IMG/VR virus record: IMGVR_UViG_3300047322_000329
Span: 1-39,067 of that record
Origin: a virus
Strand: one strand, 5' to 3'
DNA length: 39,067 bases
The translations under genes and the position numbers were made by a program. Below the pieces are notes generated by a model. The model saw only the letters and a list, made by a program, of their open reading frames with translations. It did no database searches and was not told the origin of the DNA. Positions 32,055 to 38,689 of this stretch are shown one piece after another; positions within the stretch are counted from its first letter, which is position 1; every line of letters begins with the position of its first letter.

Positions 32055-32552
32055 TCATGCCTCCTGTGTTCGATCGGGTTTCCGGCCGGTGAGCATTTCA
32101 ACGGTGAAGTCCGTTGGCGTGCCGTCCGGGTTGAGCACCGGCCCGAAGTCCTCATCCGGGATGCGAACGACGGGTGCCGGGTCGTAATTGTGCGGAGCAC
32201 TCGCGCCGCTTCCGAAGTTGTGACGCGGAGCGTGGAGGTCCCCGCCGCACCAACGACACGGCCGCGAGGCCGCCGCTTGGCGCATCCGGTTTGCCGCCGC
32301 TCGCATGTCCGCGAGGTCCGGGAGGGAGTAGGCGCCGGCCGCGGGATCGTATCCACGCTGTCCGATGCCGGACTCCAATTCGTACCGGCGCGCGCCATCG
32401 TTCGGGGACCACCCGGCGCAATCGATCGCGTCCGGGCTGATCCGATACCGCATGGCCGCCAATTCGGCCGTGGACGGATAGTGCGGAGTCTGTGCCGGCA
32501 TCGCCCATCCCCACGTTGAGGGATCGCGGTTGTCGGTTGTCGTGTCGATCAT
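32055..32552 (-). CDS. Hypothetical with CxxC-His-His cluster, 165 aa
   Basis: ATG 32552 with AACAGGAG upstream. CRWCGGDLHAPRH (Cys99, Cys102, His107, His111) is a compact zinc-finger-like element in an otherwise Pro/Asp-rich protein. Unrecognised. Confidence 0.75.
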   Translation of the reverse strand: MIDTTTDNRDPSTWGWAMPAQTPHYPSTAELAAMRYRISPDAIDCAGWSPNDGARRYELESGIGQRGYDPAAGAYSLPDLADMRAAANRMRQAAASRPCRWCGGDLHAPRHNFGSGASAPHNYDPAPVVRIPDEDFGPVLNPDGTPTDFTVEMLTGRKPDRTQEA

Positions 32553-32559
32553 CGGGTGT

Positions 32560-32623
32560 CTCCTGTTCGATCGGGTGTGGAATGAGAGTGCGCCACCCTC
32601 GCGAGTGGCGCAACCCGTACGTT
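32560..32623 (-). promoter_or_regulatory. CGTACGG-family promoter module, no leader hairpin
   Basis: Minus strand: box AACGTACGGGTT (32612-32623), -35 TTGCGC (32608-32613), 17-bp spacer, -10 CACTCT (32585-32590), then GATCGAACAGGAG (32560-32572). This copy alone lacks a stem-loop at the predicted transcript start. It instead has a perfect 8-bp dyad TGCGCCAC/GTGGCGCA (32589-32596, 32605-32612) across the spacer. Confidence 0.8.
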
Positions 32624-32637
32624 GGTCCGGGTGGGTC

Positions 32638-32877
32638 CTAGATGTTCCCCTCAAGGAAGTCGGTCAGGTGATCGCGGAGCGCGGCCGCCTGTTCGCGGGT
32701 GATGACCGCCATTGAGCTTGAGAAGTTGTCGCCAAGATGGTTGACGACCACGGAGCACATCAGCGGGTCCACGCTGTTCGGCCATGCGAGCAACTGCGCG
32801 TCGCCGGGTTCGTTCTGCGCGAAGGATCGCGCGTCGAGCCGAAGGACGTCGTTGGACTTGGCGATGGGAGCGTTCAT
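32638..32877 (-). CDS. Hypothetical, 79 aa
   Basis: Beta-strand-rich middle (MCSVVVNHL, SSSMAVIT) then a helix REQAAALRDHLTDFL. ATG 32877, own promoter, single-gene unit ending at the next promoter. Unrecognised. Confidence 0.8.
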   Translation of the reverse strand: MNAPIAKSNDVLRLDARSFAQNEPGDAQLLAWPNSVDPLMCSVVVNHLGDNFSSSMAVITREQAAALRDHLTDFLEGNI

Positions 32878-32888
32878 TGTTCGGGTGT

Positions 32889-32969
32889 CTCCTGTTCGAT
32901 CGTTCGTGATCGGGTGTCGATCACAGGTGAAGGATGCGCCTCCGGTGAGGGAGGCGCAAGCCGTACGTT
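32889..32969 (-). promoter_or_regulatory. CGTACGG-family promoter module
   Basis: Minus strand: box AACGTACGGCTT (32958-32969), -35 TTGCGC (32954-32959), 17-bp spacer, -10 CATCCT (32931-32936). Exactly six bases on begins the stem GTGATCG/CGATCAC with loop ACACC (32906-32924), then GATCGAACAGGAG (32889-32901). A 9-bp dyad (32935-32943, 32950-32958) fills the spacer. Confidence 0.85.
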
Positions 32970-32973
32970 CGTC

Positions 32974-33327
32974 CTAGATCGGTTGGTACTGTGCGGGTCG
33001 AGCGCGCTTGTCCTCGGCGATCCGGTCAACGAGCGCGGACGCCTCATCGATCGTCTTGCACGTGCCGTCCGCTACCAACTCTTGCGCCAATTGCAGCCGG
33101 CCCACGAACGCCGCAATTCGCGCGCGCCGTGCCTTGGTTGCCATGACGGAGCCGACAACGGCCGCGCGGGTTGCGAAGTGGTCATCGAGCATGAACGAGC
33201 GTTCCGCTTCGACCTTCCACAACTCCCACTGTCGGCCGGCGAACCCGGCTTCATTCCGGACCGCAAGGTACGTCTCGCCGTCAACGGTGAAACGGTACGT
33301 GCCGGCCGGACCCTTGTGGAATTTCAT
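32974..33327 (-). CDS. Hypothetical, 117 aa
   Basis: N-terminal beta sheet (GTYRFTVDGETYLAVRNE) and WELWKVEAE, then helices. ATG 33327 after AACAGGAG. The frame stays open upstream through the whole leader to ATA at about 33480, but no normal start occurs there. Unrecognised. Confidence 0.8.
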   Translation of the reverse strand: MKFHKGPAGTYRFTVDGETYLAVRNEAGFAGRQWELWKVEAERSFMLDDHFATRAAVVGSVMATKARRARIAAFVGRLQLAQELVADGTCKTIDEASALVDRIAEDKRARPAQYQPI

Positions 33328-33501
33328 TGGGTGACTCCTGTTCGATCGGGAGCGATCGCCCCGGAGGGACCGGTACGCCCTCCGCGCCGTTTCGGGACTG
33401 CTAACGCTCCTGCGACCTTGCGGCCCTCCGTGCGTGTCGTCTCGCCCTAGTTTGGCGGCCCGCTTGCGCGGGATTGAAGGTATGCCCTCCGGTTTCGATC
33501 G
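33328..33501 (-). ncRNA. Unassigned long leader RNA
   Basis: About 170 nt with no gene between the +1 hairpin and the coding start. It contains an orphan ribosome-binding segment (GATCGAAACCGGAGG, near 33486-33500) with no start codon after it, a GNRA-capped hairpin CCCGC-GCAA-GCGGG, three copies of GGAGGGC, a stem GGAGGG/CCCTCC, and a final CGATCG-CTCC-CGATCG hairpin before the real site (33335-33347). It may be a regulatory RNA or a decayed small gene. No known riboswitch is recognised. Confidence 0.35.
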
Positions 33502-33567
33502 TTGCGATCAGTGATCGATCGCAAGGTGAACACTACAGGATCGGCGCCACGATCCAAGCCGTACGTT
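33502..33567 (-). promoter_or_regulatory. CGTACGG-family promoter module
   Basis: Minus strand: box AACGTACGGCTT (33556-33567), -35 TTGGAT (33552-33557), 16-bp spacer, -10 TAGTGT (33530-33535). Five bases on begins the perfect 8-bp stem TTGCGATC/GATCGCAA with a 7-base loop (33502-33524). It lies 5 bases after the upstream stop. Confidence 0.85.
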
Positions 33568-33571
33568 CGGC

Positions 33572-33796
33572 CTATCCGGCGCCGGCGACGGTACTACGCT
33601 TCCGCCACCGCGGAGCGTCCGGACAGGTCGCGAAGTGGCTGATCCCGTCCCGGTTGTACGGCGCGTGTTTGCCGGCCGGCGTCGTCACCCACAGGATGAG
33701 TTGGCCGCACGATCGGCATCGGCCGGTGTCGTGCGGCGTTCCCTTGACTTGCGTCCACCCGGCCGCCACCCAATCCCGCCACGGATCGAGCGCCAC
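33572..33796 (-). CDS. Zinc-ribbon-like protein, 74 aa
   Basis: CRSCG (Cys27, Cys30) and HFATC (His54, Cys58) around a beta hairpin with HAPYNRDG, a CCHC zinc module like those in many actinophage small proteins. GTG start with GAGG upstream. Role unknown. Confidence 0.75.
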   Translation of the reverse strand: MALDPWRDWVAAGWTQVKGTPHDTGRCRSCGQLILWVTTPAGKHAPYNRDGISHFATCPDAPRWRKRSTVAGAG

Positions 33797-33800
33797 GGCG

Positions 33801-34103
33801 TCAGTCCTCGATCAGCTTGATCGACAACGCTTCCTTGGCGTCCGTGTGGAATTCCACGTCTCGGCCGGCGCGCATGGTCCGCGCGATCCGCCACTTCCCG
33901 ATCCGCACCGCGGCACCGATCCCGATGTCGAGCGCGTCCAATTCGTCCATGAGGGACGCCTTGGCGCGGTTCGCGGCCGCACGCGCGAGGGATGCCGTGT
34001 CGCGCAATTCCGACCACGCCGTGAGTTTGGCTTCCAAGGCCGGGTTGTCCTCATCGCGTTCGTCCATGCCCAATTGCTCAACCGGCTTGAGGTTTGCCGC
34101 CAT
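33801..34103 (-). CDS. Helical hypothetical, 100 aa
   Basis: GGGAGCGAA upstream of ATG 34103. Acidic helical N-terminus with coiled-coil character (LEAKLTAWSELRDTASLARA), then a beta element IGAAVRIGKWRIA. Overlaps the RuvC-like gene by 26 bases. Unrecognised. Confidence 0.8.
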   Translation of the reverse strand: MAANLKPVEQLGMDERDEDNPALEAKLTAWSELRDTASLARAAANRAKASLMDELDALDIGIGAAVRIGKWRIARTMRAGRDVEFHTDAKEALSIKLIED

Positions 34104-34563
34104 CGCGTTCGCTCCCTTCCTTGTCAGTCCATGTGACAGCCACGGCGAGCGCGGACCACACGTCCCCGCTTACGCCGTACAGGAAACCCGGATGCGCCTT
34201 GGTGCCCTTGTCTCCGAAGCGATCGACCAACGCCTGTCGGATGTTCGGGTCCTTCGCCCGGTGGGTGCCGCACAGGTGCAACTTGACCGCCTTCCGGCCG
34301 ATCCGGTCCACCCGGAGTCCGACCATGGACGCACGTTCGGCGAAGCGCCCGGACCAAAAGACAGTCTCAAACACTTCCGCGCCCACGGCCATCCCGAAGG
34401 ACTCCACTTTCTCGATCACCACGCAATCGACCACGTACCGTGACAGGGACTCCGCGAGGATCACCGGGTTGTCCTCGGTGCCGAAGTCCAACGCCTCGGT
34501 CCCCGGCCCGTACAGGCACCACGCCGAGCGCGTCGGACCGGGATCGATCGCGAGGACGATCAT
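34078..34563 (-). CDS. RuvC-like Holliday junction resolvase
   Basis: 161 residues, the usual size for RuvC. VLAIDPGPTRSAW (Asp7), VVIEKVESFG (Glu51) and YGVSGDVWSALAVAV (Asp134) give three acidic active-site residues of the RNase H-like fold. It would cut branched DNA from recombination or replication before packaging. ATG 34563 forms an ATGA overlap with a 30-aa membrane peptide gene. Confidence 0.85.
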   Translation of the reverse strand: MIVLAIDPGPTRSAWCLYGPGTEALDFGTEDNPVILAESLSRYVVDCVVIEKVESFGMAVGAEVFETVFWSGRFAERASMVGLRVDRIGRKAVKLHLCGTHRAKDPNIRQALVDRFGDKGTKAHPGFLYGVSGDVWSALAVAVTWTDKEGSERDGGKPQAG

Positions 34564-34652
34564 CGCGCGATCACCAATCCGATGACGACGCCGAACCAAA
34601 ACATCAGCACGCCGAACGTGGCGAGCTTCACGTTCGTGTCGATCCGGATCAC
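34560..34652 (-). CDS. Tiny membrane peptide, 30 aa
   Basis: IRIDTNVKLATFGVLMF then WFGVVIGLVIAR, a single span with basic ends. GTG 34652; its TGA overlaps the ATG of the RuvC-like gene, the best evidence for translation. No ribosome-binding site of note. Confidence 0.6.
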   Translation of the reverse strand: MIRIDTNVKLATFGVLMFWFGVVIGLVIAR

Positions 34653-34673
34653 AGCGGCATCACGAACACGCGT

Positions 34674-34889
34674 TCAGGCACGGAGCGCGGCCGCCACGTT
34701 CCGCACCGCCTCCGCCGGCGTGCGCCCGGTGCGTTGGACGCGTTCGACAGCACACATCACTTGACCGGTTTTCCGGCGGAGCGTGATCCGTACTTGCGGC
34801 CACCGCTCGCGATCGGGGATGGCGTCCATGAGGTCATCCCACGCCAACGCGAATTCCCACGCCTCGGATGCCACGATCGCCCTGTCCAT
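34674..34889 (-). CDS. Small hypothetical, 71 aa
   Basis: GGAGG six bases before ATG 34889. N-terminal Trp-rich helix (EAWEFALAWDDLMDAI) and a basic helix with RTPAEAVRNVAAAL. Unrecognised. Confidence 0.75.
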   Translation of the reverse strand: MDRAIVASEAWEFALAWDDLMDAIPDRERWPQVRITLRRKTGQVMCAVERVQRTGRTPAEAVRNVAAALRA

Positions 34890-35043
34890 GCGTCCTCCGT
34901 TCGATCTTATGAGTCCCGGCGCGCCGATCGGGTCGGAGGCAAGTGAGCCACGTTACCGTTGCCGGTCAGGCTACCAACCACACACCCTGAACGCCTGTCA
35001 CATCGGGACCGTTTCGACGTTCTGCGCGCGCGACCGGATCGTA
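34890..35043 (-). promoter_or_regulatory. Intergenic region with possible promoter
   Basis: 154 bases between the HNH gene and the 71-aa gene. On the minus strand TTGGTA, 16 bp and TAACGT form a plausible promoter, and GATCGAACGGAGG precedes the next gene (34894-34906). No CGTACGG box and no clear hairpin at the start point. Nothing else recognised. Confidence 0.4.
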
Positions 35044-35373
35044 TCACCGGTTCGCCGCCTCAAGGTACTCCCGCAATTCCGCCCGGTGCGAAGTCGCCCA
35101 ATTGGTGTTCAGGTGCGCGTACCAACACAGCGTCACCAAGTGCGCCGGATCGGACGGTGCGCGCTTCCCCATCATCGCGTGATCGCGGACGTGATCGAGC
35201 GTCATCCGGTCCAATTGCCGCGGATCGATGTCGTTCCCCCACCGATCACGGCACCGGTGGAACGGATCGAGCTTGGAGGCAACGCACACGCCATCGCGCG
35301 CGAGGACCGTGTTGGCAACGTCCGGCGTGACCGGATCAGGGTGTGGCTTGCGTCGGATCGGGGACCGCCTCAC
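35044..35373 (-). CDS. HNH endonuclease
   Basis: 109 residues from GTG 35373 (a longer frame to 35460 is probably a shadow). MTLDHVRDH (Asp60, His61), DPAHLVTLCWYAHLN (His87, Asn89) and CVASKLDPFHRC carry the beta-beta-alpha-metal core, with Cys30, Cys41 and Cys83 possibly structural. HNH proteins near recombination and terminase genes often cut DNA for packaging or homing. Confidence 0.75.
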   Translation of the reverse strand: MRRSPIRRKPHPDPVTPDVANTVLARDGVCVASKLDPFHRCRDRWGNDIDPRQLDRMTLDHVRDHAMMGKRAPSDPAHLVTLCWYAHLNTNWATSHRAELREYLEAANR

Positions 35374-35548
35374 GCCATCCCGCCGCGCCCGGTGGCGGAG
35401 CGTGCCGGCGACAGCGCCGCGCGCCGTAGATCGACACCCACTCCACCGGTTTCGCCCCACAGTCCAAGTCGCCCCGGTTGGACGGTTCCAACCATGAGCA
35501 TCCGTCAGGGTTCCGGTTGTGCGGGACGTACGTCCTCGGCGTCGTCAT
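35336..35548 (-). CDS. Small Cys/His-cluster protein, 70 aa
   Basis: Cys17, Cys30, Cys46 and His49 (CRRHA) in a Pro/Arg-rich background, matching the pattern of the gene at 30476. It overlaps the upstream gene by 44 bases and the HNH gene by 38. ATG 35548 has a weak site, so the start is uncertain. Confidence 0.65.
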   Translation of the reverse strand: MTTPRTYVPHNRNPDGCSWLEPSNRGDLDCGAKPVEWVSIYGARRCRRHAPPPGAAGWREAVPDPTQATP

Positions 35549-35762
35549 CGCCCAATTCCGCCCCGAGGTTCGACAACGCGGCTTCGATCCGCGCGATGTG
35601 GTTTCCGATTTCCCGAACGGCCTTGTTCGCCGTGTCGGCCCGGTTGGCGTACAGGGTGGACGTGGCTTCCGCCCGTTCCGCGCGAGCCTCCCACGCGGAT
35701 TGATCCTTGAGCAGCTTCGCGCGTTCGTCGCGCAACGCCTGTTCAGCCGTCCGTTTCGTCAT
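35505..35762 (-). CDS. Coiled-coil hypothetical, 85 aa
   Basis: GGGAG before ATG 35762. Nearly all helical: ALRDERAKLLKDQSAWEARA, then further heptads to residue 68, and an acidic tail. It overlaps the RecT gene by 20 bases. It may be a structural partner of the annealing complex. Confidence 0.8.
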   Translation of the reverse strand: MTKRTAEQALRDERAKLLKDQSAWEARAERAEATSTLYANRADTANKAVREIGNHIARIEAALSNLGAELGDDDAEDVRPAQPEP

Positions 35763-36678
35763 CCGTTTCGCTCCCTTCCTCGGCGTCGTCCGCTTCCGCG
35801 TCGTCACCCTCATCCGGTTCGGCCGCCGGCGCCTCCGTTGGGATGCCGAGCGCGCCCGCGAGTTGCTTCCGTGCCGGCGAGACATCGCGGACCTTGACCG
35901 CTTCGCCCTCGGCTTCATCCTCCAATTCCAACGCCCGCGTCAATTCCACCACGGACAGCGGGAGGTACTTGAGAAGGTTCCGGGTTGGCGTCTTGCGCCC
36001 CATTTCCGGATAGTCCGTCACCCACGGCCCGTCGTCCGCCGCCTTCGATCGCCGGCGGATCGCGTCCACTTGATCGATGGACATCACGTGGAATTGCGGT
36101 TCGCCTGTGGACAGGACCGCGATGGCGTACGCCGCTATGTAGCGCCCCCCGTCGAGCAGCCGGCCGGGGACCGTCTCGCCGCGTTCGTCAATCGAGTCCT
36201 CCCCACGCGCGCCGTCCCGGTTGAGGTACGGCCGATGATCGAGAAACTTGTTGGTCCCGTACGCGTAGTCGAACACGTCCCGCTCGCGGACCATTTGTGC
36301 TTCCACGGTCCGGACTTCCCCCGACCGGCGCGCAAGGCCGATCAGCCCGCGGTATCCGGGGATCAACTTCGCCTCATCCCGGCGCGTTTTCTTGTTCCGG
36401 TAGGGGACGAGATACGCCGATCCCATGAGGCCCGATGGTTCTAGGCCCAATTCCGCCGCGTCGATCAGCGCGCGGACGATGGATGCCGGCGTGCAATTCA
36501 ACAGCTTCGGCGATCGCATCACGCCTTGGAGCGCAACCGCTAGGAACCGCTCGCGCGGGATCGTGGACGCCAAGGACGCCACGATCCGGTCCTCGCGCGC
36601 CTTCACTTCCGCCTCGATCGCCGCGTACTGTTCGCGCGGGTTGGTGGGTGCCGCCACCAAGGACCGGACGTCGGTCAT
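35743..36678 (-). CDS. recT: RecT-family ssDNA annealing protein
   Basis: 311 residues. ERFLAVALQGVMRSPKL, the helical CTPASIVRALIDAAELGLEP, and LIPGYRGLIGLARRSGEV are characteristic RecT-type segments, followed by FDYAYG, FHVMSIDQVD and WVTDYPEMGRKT. A long acidic C-terminal tail (Asp/Glu runs from about 280) probably limits DNA binding or binds a partner. It coats and anneals ssDNA made by the exonuclease. ATGA overlap with the 119-aa gene. Confidence 0.9.
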   Translation of the reverse strand: MTDVRSLVAAPTNPREQYAAIEAEVKAREDRIVASLASTIPRERFLAVALQGVMRSPKLLNCTPASIVRALIDAAELGLEPSGLMGSAYLVPYRNKKTRRDEAKLIPGYRGLIGLARRSGEVRTVEAQMVRERDVFDYAYGTNKFLDHRPYLNRDGARGEDSIDERGETVPGRLLDGGRYIAAYAIAVLSTGEPQFHVMSIDQVDAIRRRSKAADDGPWVTDYPEMGRKTPTRNLLKYLPLSVVELTRALELEDEAEGEAVKVRDVSPARKQLAGALGIPTEAPAAEPDEGDDAEADDAEEGSETDDETDG

Positions 36679-37034
36679 GCCGGCCACCCGCCCGTTGACG
36701 GTTCGGACTTCCAACCCGTCTCATTGAGGTCCGGCCGCCAATAGGCCGCGGTCGGTCCGTGGACGACTTCGCCGGCGTCGAGCCGCGCGAGCGTGCCGGA
36801 CAGCGGATCGACCTTGCCGAACCCACGGTCCGTGTACGGCATGTTCACGACACGTAGGCGAGCCTCCGCCCACCGCCGCGTCACGTACACAGGCGCGAGG
36901 TTGCCAACGGCGCGCGTCGCGATCGGGTGCGCCGTGTCGAGCGCGTCGGACACGTCCCCACGCTTCACCGCGCCATCCCACCCGCCGTCGTACGGGAATT
37001 CCAAGGCGCCCGACGCCGCCTCACGCTTCGCCAT
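36675..37034 (-). CDS. Hypothetical between exonuclease and annealing protein, 119 aa
   Basis: The second ATG (37034) lies 6 nt after GGAGG and is chosen over the one at 37040. Beta/alpha protein with VYVTRRWAEARLRVV and a Trp/Pro-rich C-terminus. The operon position suggests a recombination accessory, but no family is recognised. Confidence 0.75.
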   Translation of the reverse strand: MAKREAASGALEFPYDGGWDGAVKRGDVSDALDTAHPIATRAVGNLAPVYVTRRWAEARLRVVNMPYTDRGFGKVDPLSGTLARLDAGEVVHGPTAAYWRPDLNETGWKSEPSTGGWPA

Positions 37035-37953
37035 CACCATCCTCCGATCCGATCATCCGCAACACGCGGAACGTGCTCGCCTTCCGGACTCTATCAAGGA
37101 TGTCGAGCCGATCGATCCTCCGCAATTCCGCCCGCAACTTGTCCGCGTCGATCGTCCGGCGCGTTTGCGCGTGGTACGTCACAACGCCTGTGAACCCGGC
37201 CGCCGGCCCGATCGCCTCACGCACGATGTCGCCGGCCAACGCCTCCGCGTCCTCGGCTTCGGCGAGTAGGCGTTTCGCCGCGCGCCACTCCGCGACCAAC
37301 GCCAATTCCTCCGGAGTGGCCGCGCGATCCGGCTCGCGTTCGACCGGGAACCGCGACCGGAGATACGCCTTGCGGGACTCCGGGTCGGACTTCGCCGGCA
37401 CCCGGCCGGACTGCGCGTCCTCCCACAATTCGACTTCGGCCGCCACTAACGCGGACACAACGGTTTCGTCGCGAGGGACGATGTACCGGCGGAAGTCGTC
37501 CGGGAGCAGCCACGCCGCGACGTCCATGGTGTCCCACTCCATGACGAATTCGATGTGCTGAACCTGAACGAACACGTGAAGGGGGATCGTCATGGACGCG
37601 AGCGTCACGGTGGACTCATCTTCGCCCCACTCGCGCCCGCCGGTTTGCGTCTTGATTTCCAAGTGATCCCGGTCCGGGTGCGCCCCAATGAACGGGAATT
37701 CCGCCGATCGGATCGGTTCCGTGTCGTTCGGGTGTCCTTCGATGATGACCGCCGGCGATCGCCCGGTCCGCGCCTCATACAGCGTGACCACGGACGGTTC
37801 CAACACTTCGCCGAGGTACATCCGCAACGACTGTTCCGGCGGATCATCGATCCCAACGAGCCGGTTCCACACCTTGAGTGGCGAGCCGTACGGCGACAGG
37901 TCCGCCACCATGGCCGCATCGCTCGATCCGATGTACGTCTTGCGATCGTTCAT
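37021..37953 (-). CDS. YqaJ/RecE-type exonuclease
   Basis: 310 residues. N-terminal IGSSDAA, LGEVLEP (Glu52), FIGAHPD (Asp94), HLEIKTQ (Glu99, Lys101) and FVQVQH place it in the YqaJ viral recombinase family of PD-(D/E)XK exonucleases. It would resect dsDNA ends to give ssDNA for the RecT protein. The C-terminal 120 residues are helical with Ala/Glu repeats. ATGA overlap with the upstream gene. Confidence 0.9.
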   Translation of the reverse strand: MNDRKTYIGSSDAAMVADLSPYGSPLKVWNRLVGIDDPPEQSLRMYLGEVLEPSVVTLYEARTGRSPAVIIEGHPNDTEPIRSAEFPFIGAHPDRDHLEIKTQTGGREWGEDESTVTLASMTIPLHVFVQVQHIEFVMEWDTMDVAAWLLPDDFRRYIVPRDETVVSALVAAEVELWEDAQSGRVPAKSDPESRKAYLRSRFPVEREPDRAATPEELALVAEWRAAKRLLAEAEDAEALAGDIVREAIGPAAGFTGVVTYHAQTRRTIDADKLRAELRRIDRLDILDRVRKASTFRVLRMIGSEDGDGEA

Positions 37954-38390
37954 GAGCCGGCCGCCAACAGCTTCGCGCCCTGTGTGGTGTTGATCCAATC
38001 GCCGAGCGTGGTCCCGCCGGCGACGATCATGTACGGGAGGAATTCCCGCTCAAGCGTCGTGTCGCCGCCCTCGGCAAACTCCAACTTCGCCTTGATTAGC
38101 AGGACGTTCGCGCGCCACCGCCGGCGCCACTCCGCGGCCACCTTCGGTCCCCAATCGGTGACGCGGTAGACGCCCTTCCCGTCCTTGCGCCACATCGCTT
38201 GGACGTCCGCCTCGGTTGGCTTCGCGATTTCGAACCGGTAGTGCCGGCCGCCGAGTTGGAATTCCAACCGGTCCCCTTCCGGCCCGGTCCCCCACGCCAT
38301 CCGTTCCACGCCGTGCTTCGCGAGGATGCCGGTGATTTCGCCTCGGCTGTTCTCAACCGTGACCGTCGTCCCCTCCGCGTATCGCGTCAT
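37950..38390 (-). CDS. Hypothetical, 146 aa
   Basis: ATG 38390 in ATGA overlap. Beta-rich first half (TTVTVENSRGE, DRLEFQLGGRHYRFEIAK), then VYRVTDWGPKVAAEWRRRWR and a helical C-terminus. Its place ahead of the exonuclease suggests a role in DNA processing, but no family is recognised. Confidence 0.8.
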   Translation of the reverse strand: MTRYAEGTTVTVENSRGEITGILAKHGVERMAWGTGPEGDRLEFQLGGRHYRFEIAKPTEADVQAMWRKDGKGVYRVTDWGPKVAAEWRRRWRANVLLIKAKLEFAEGGDTTLEREFLPYMIVAGGTTLGDWINTTQGAKLLAAGS

Positions 38391-38689
38391 TCCGTCGCTC
38401 CCATGCTGAACAGCATCGACCGGTAGAACAGGTCCACCCAATCCCGGCGCGATTGCTCCGAGTGGTTCGCGCTGTCGAGTCCCTTGAGGAAGGTGTCCAC
38501 GTCCAACGCTTCCGGCGGGAGCAGGACGAACGGTCGCAACGCCGGATCGGCCGCAATTGCGCCGGCTTGGTGCGCGTAGAACGCCGCCGCCGTGAACGGT
38601 TCGGCGTTGTACCCACAGGCACAACGCATCGCGACCGCGTTCCATTGGTGGCGCGCGATCGGGATGGCGATCGCCTCGGCGAGCTTCAC
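38387..38689 (-). CDS. Hypothetical with CxC motif, 100 aa
   Basis: GTG 38689 is a GTGA overlap with the HTH gene stop. RCACGYN (Cys23, Cys25) near the N-terminus and a helical, Ala/Asp-rich remainder. Unrecognised. Confidence 0.7.
   Translation of the reverse strand: MKLAEAIAIPIARHQWNAVAMRCACGYNAEPFTAAAFYAHQAGAIAADPALRPFVLLPPEALDVDTFLKGLDSANHSEQSRRDWVDLFYRSMLFSMGATE

Noticed and set aside
33370-33430. tRNA-like segment with CTGCTAA anticodon loop (Ser) on the plus strand
   Set aside because: The flanking anticodon stem does not pair and no acceptor or T arm can be drawn.
34751-34766. 16-bp identity CATCACTTGACCGGTT with the region near 660-680
   Set aside because: A match of this length is not surprising in a GC-rich 39 kb sequence; one copy is inside a gene and context differs.
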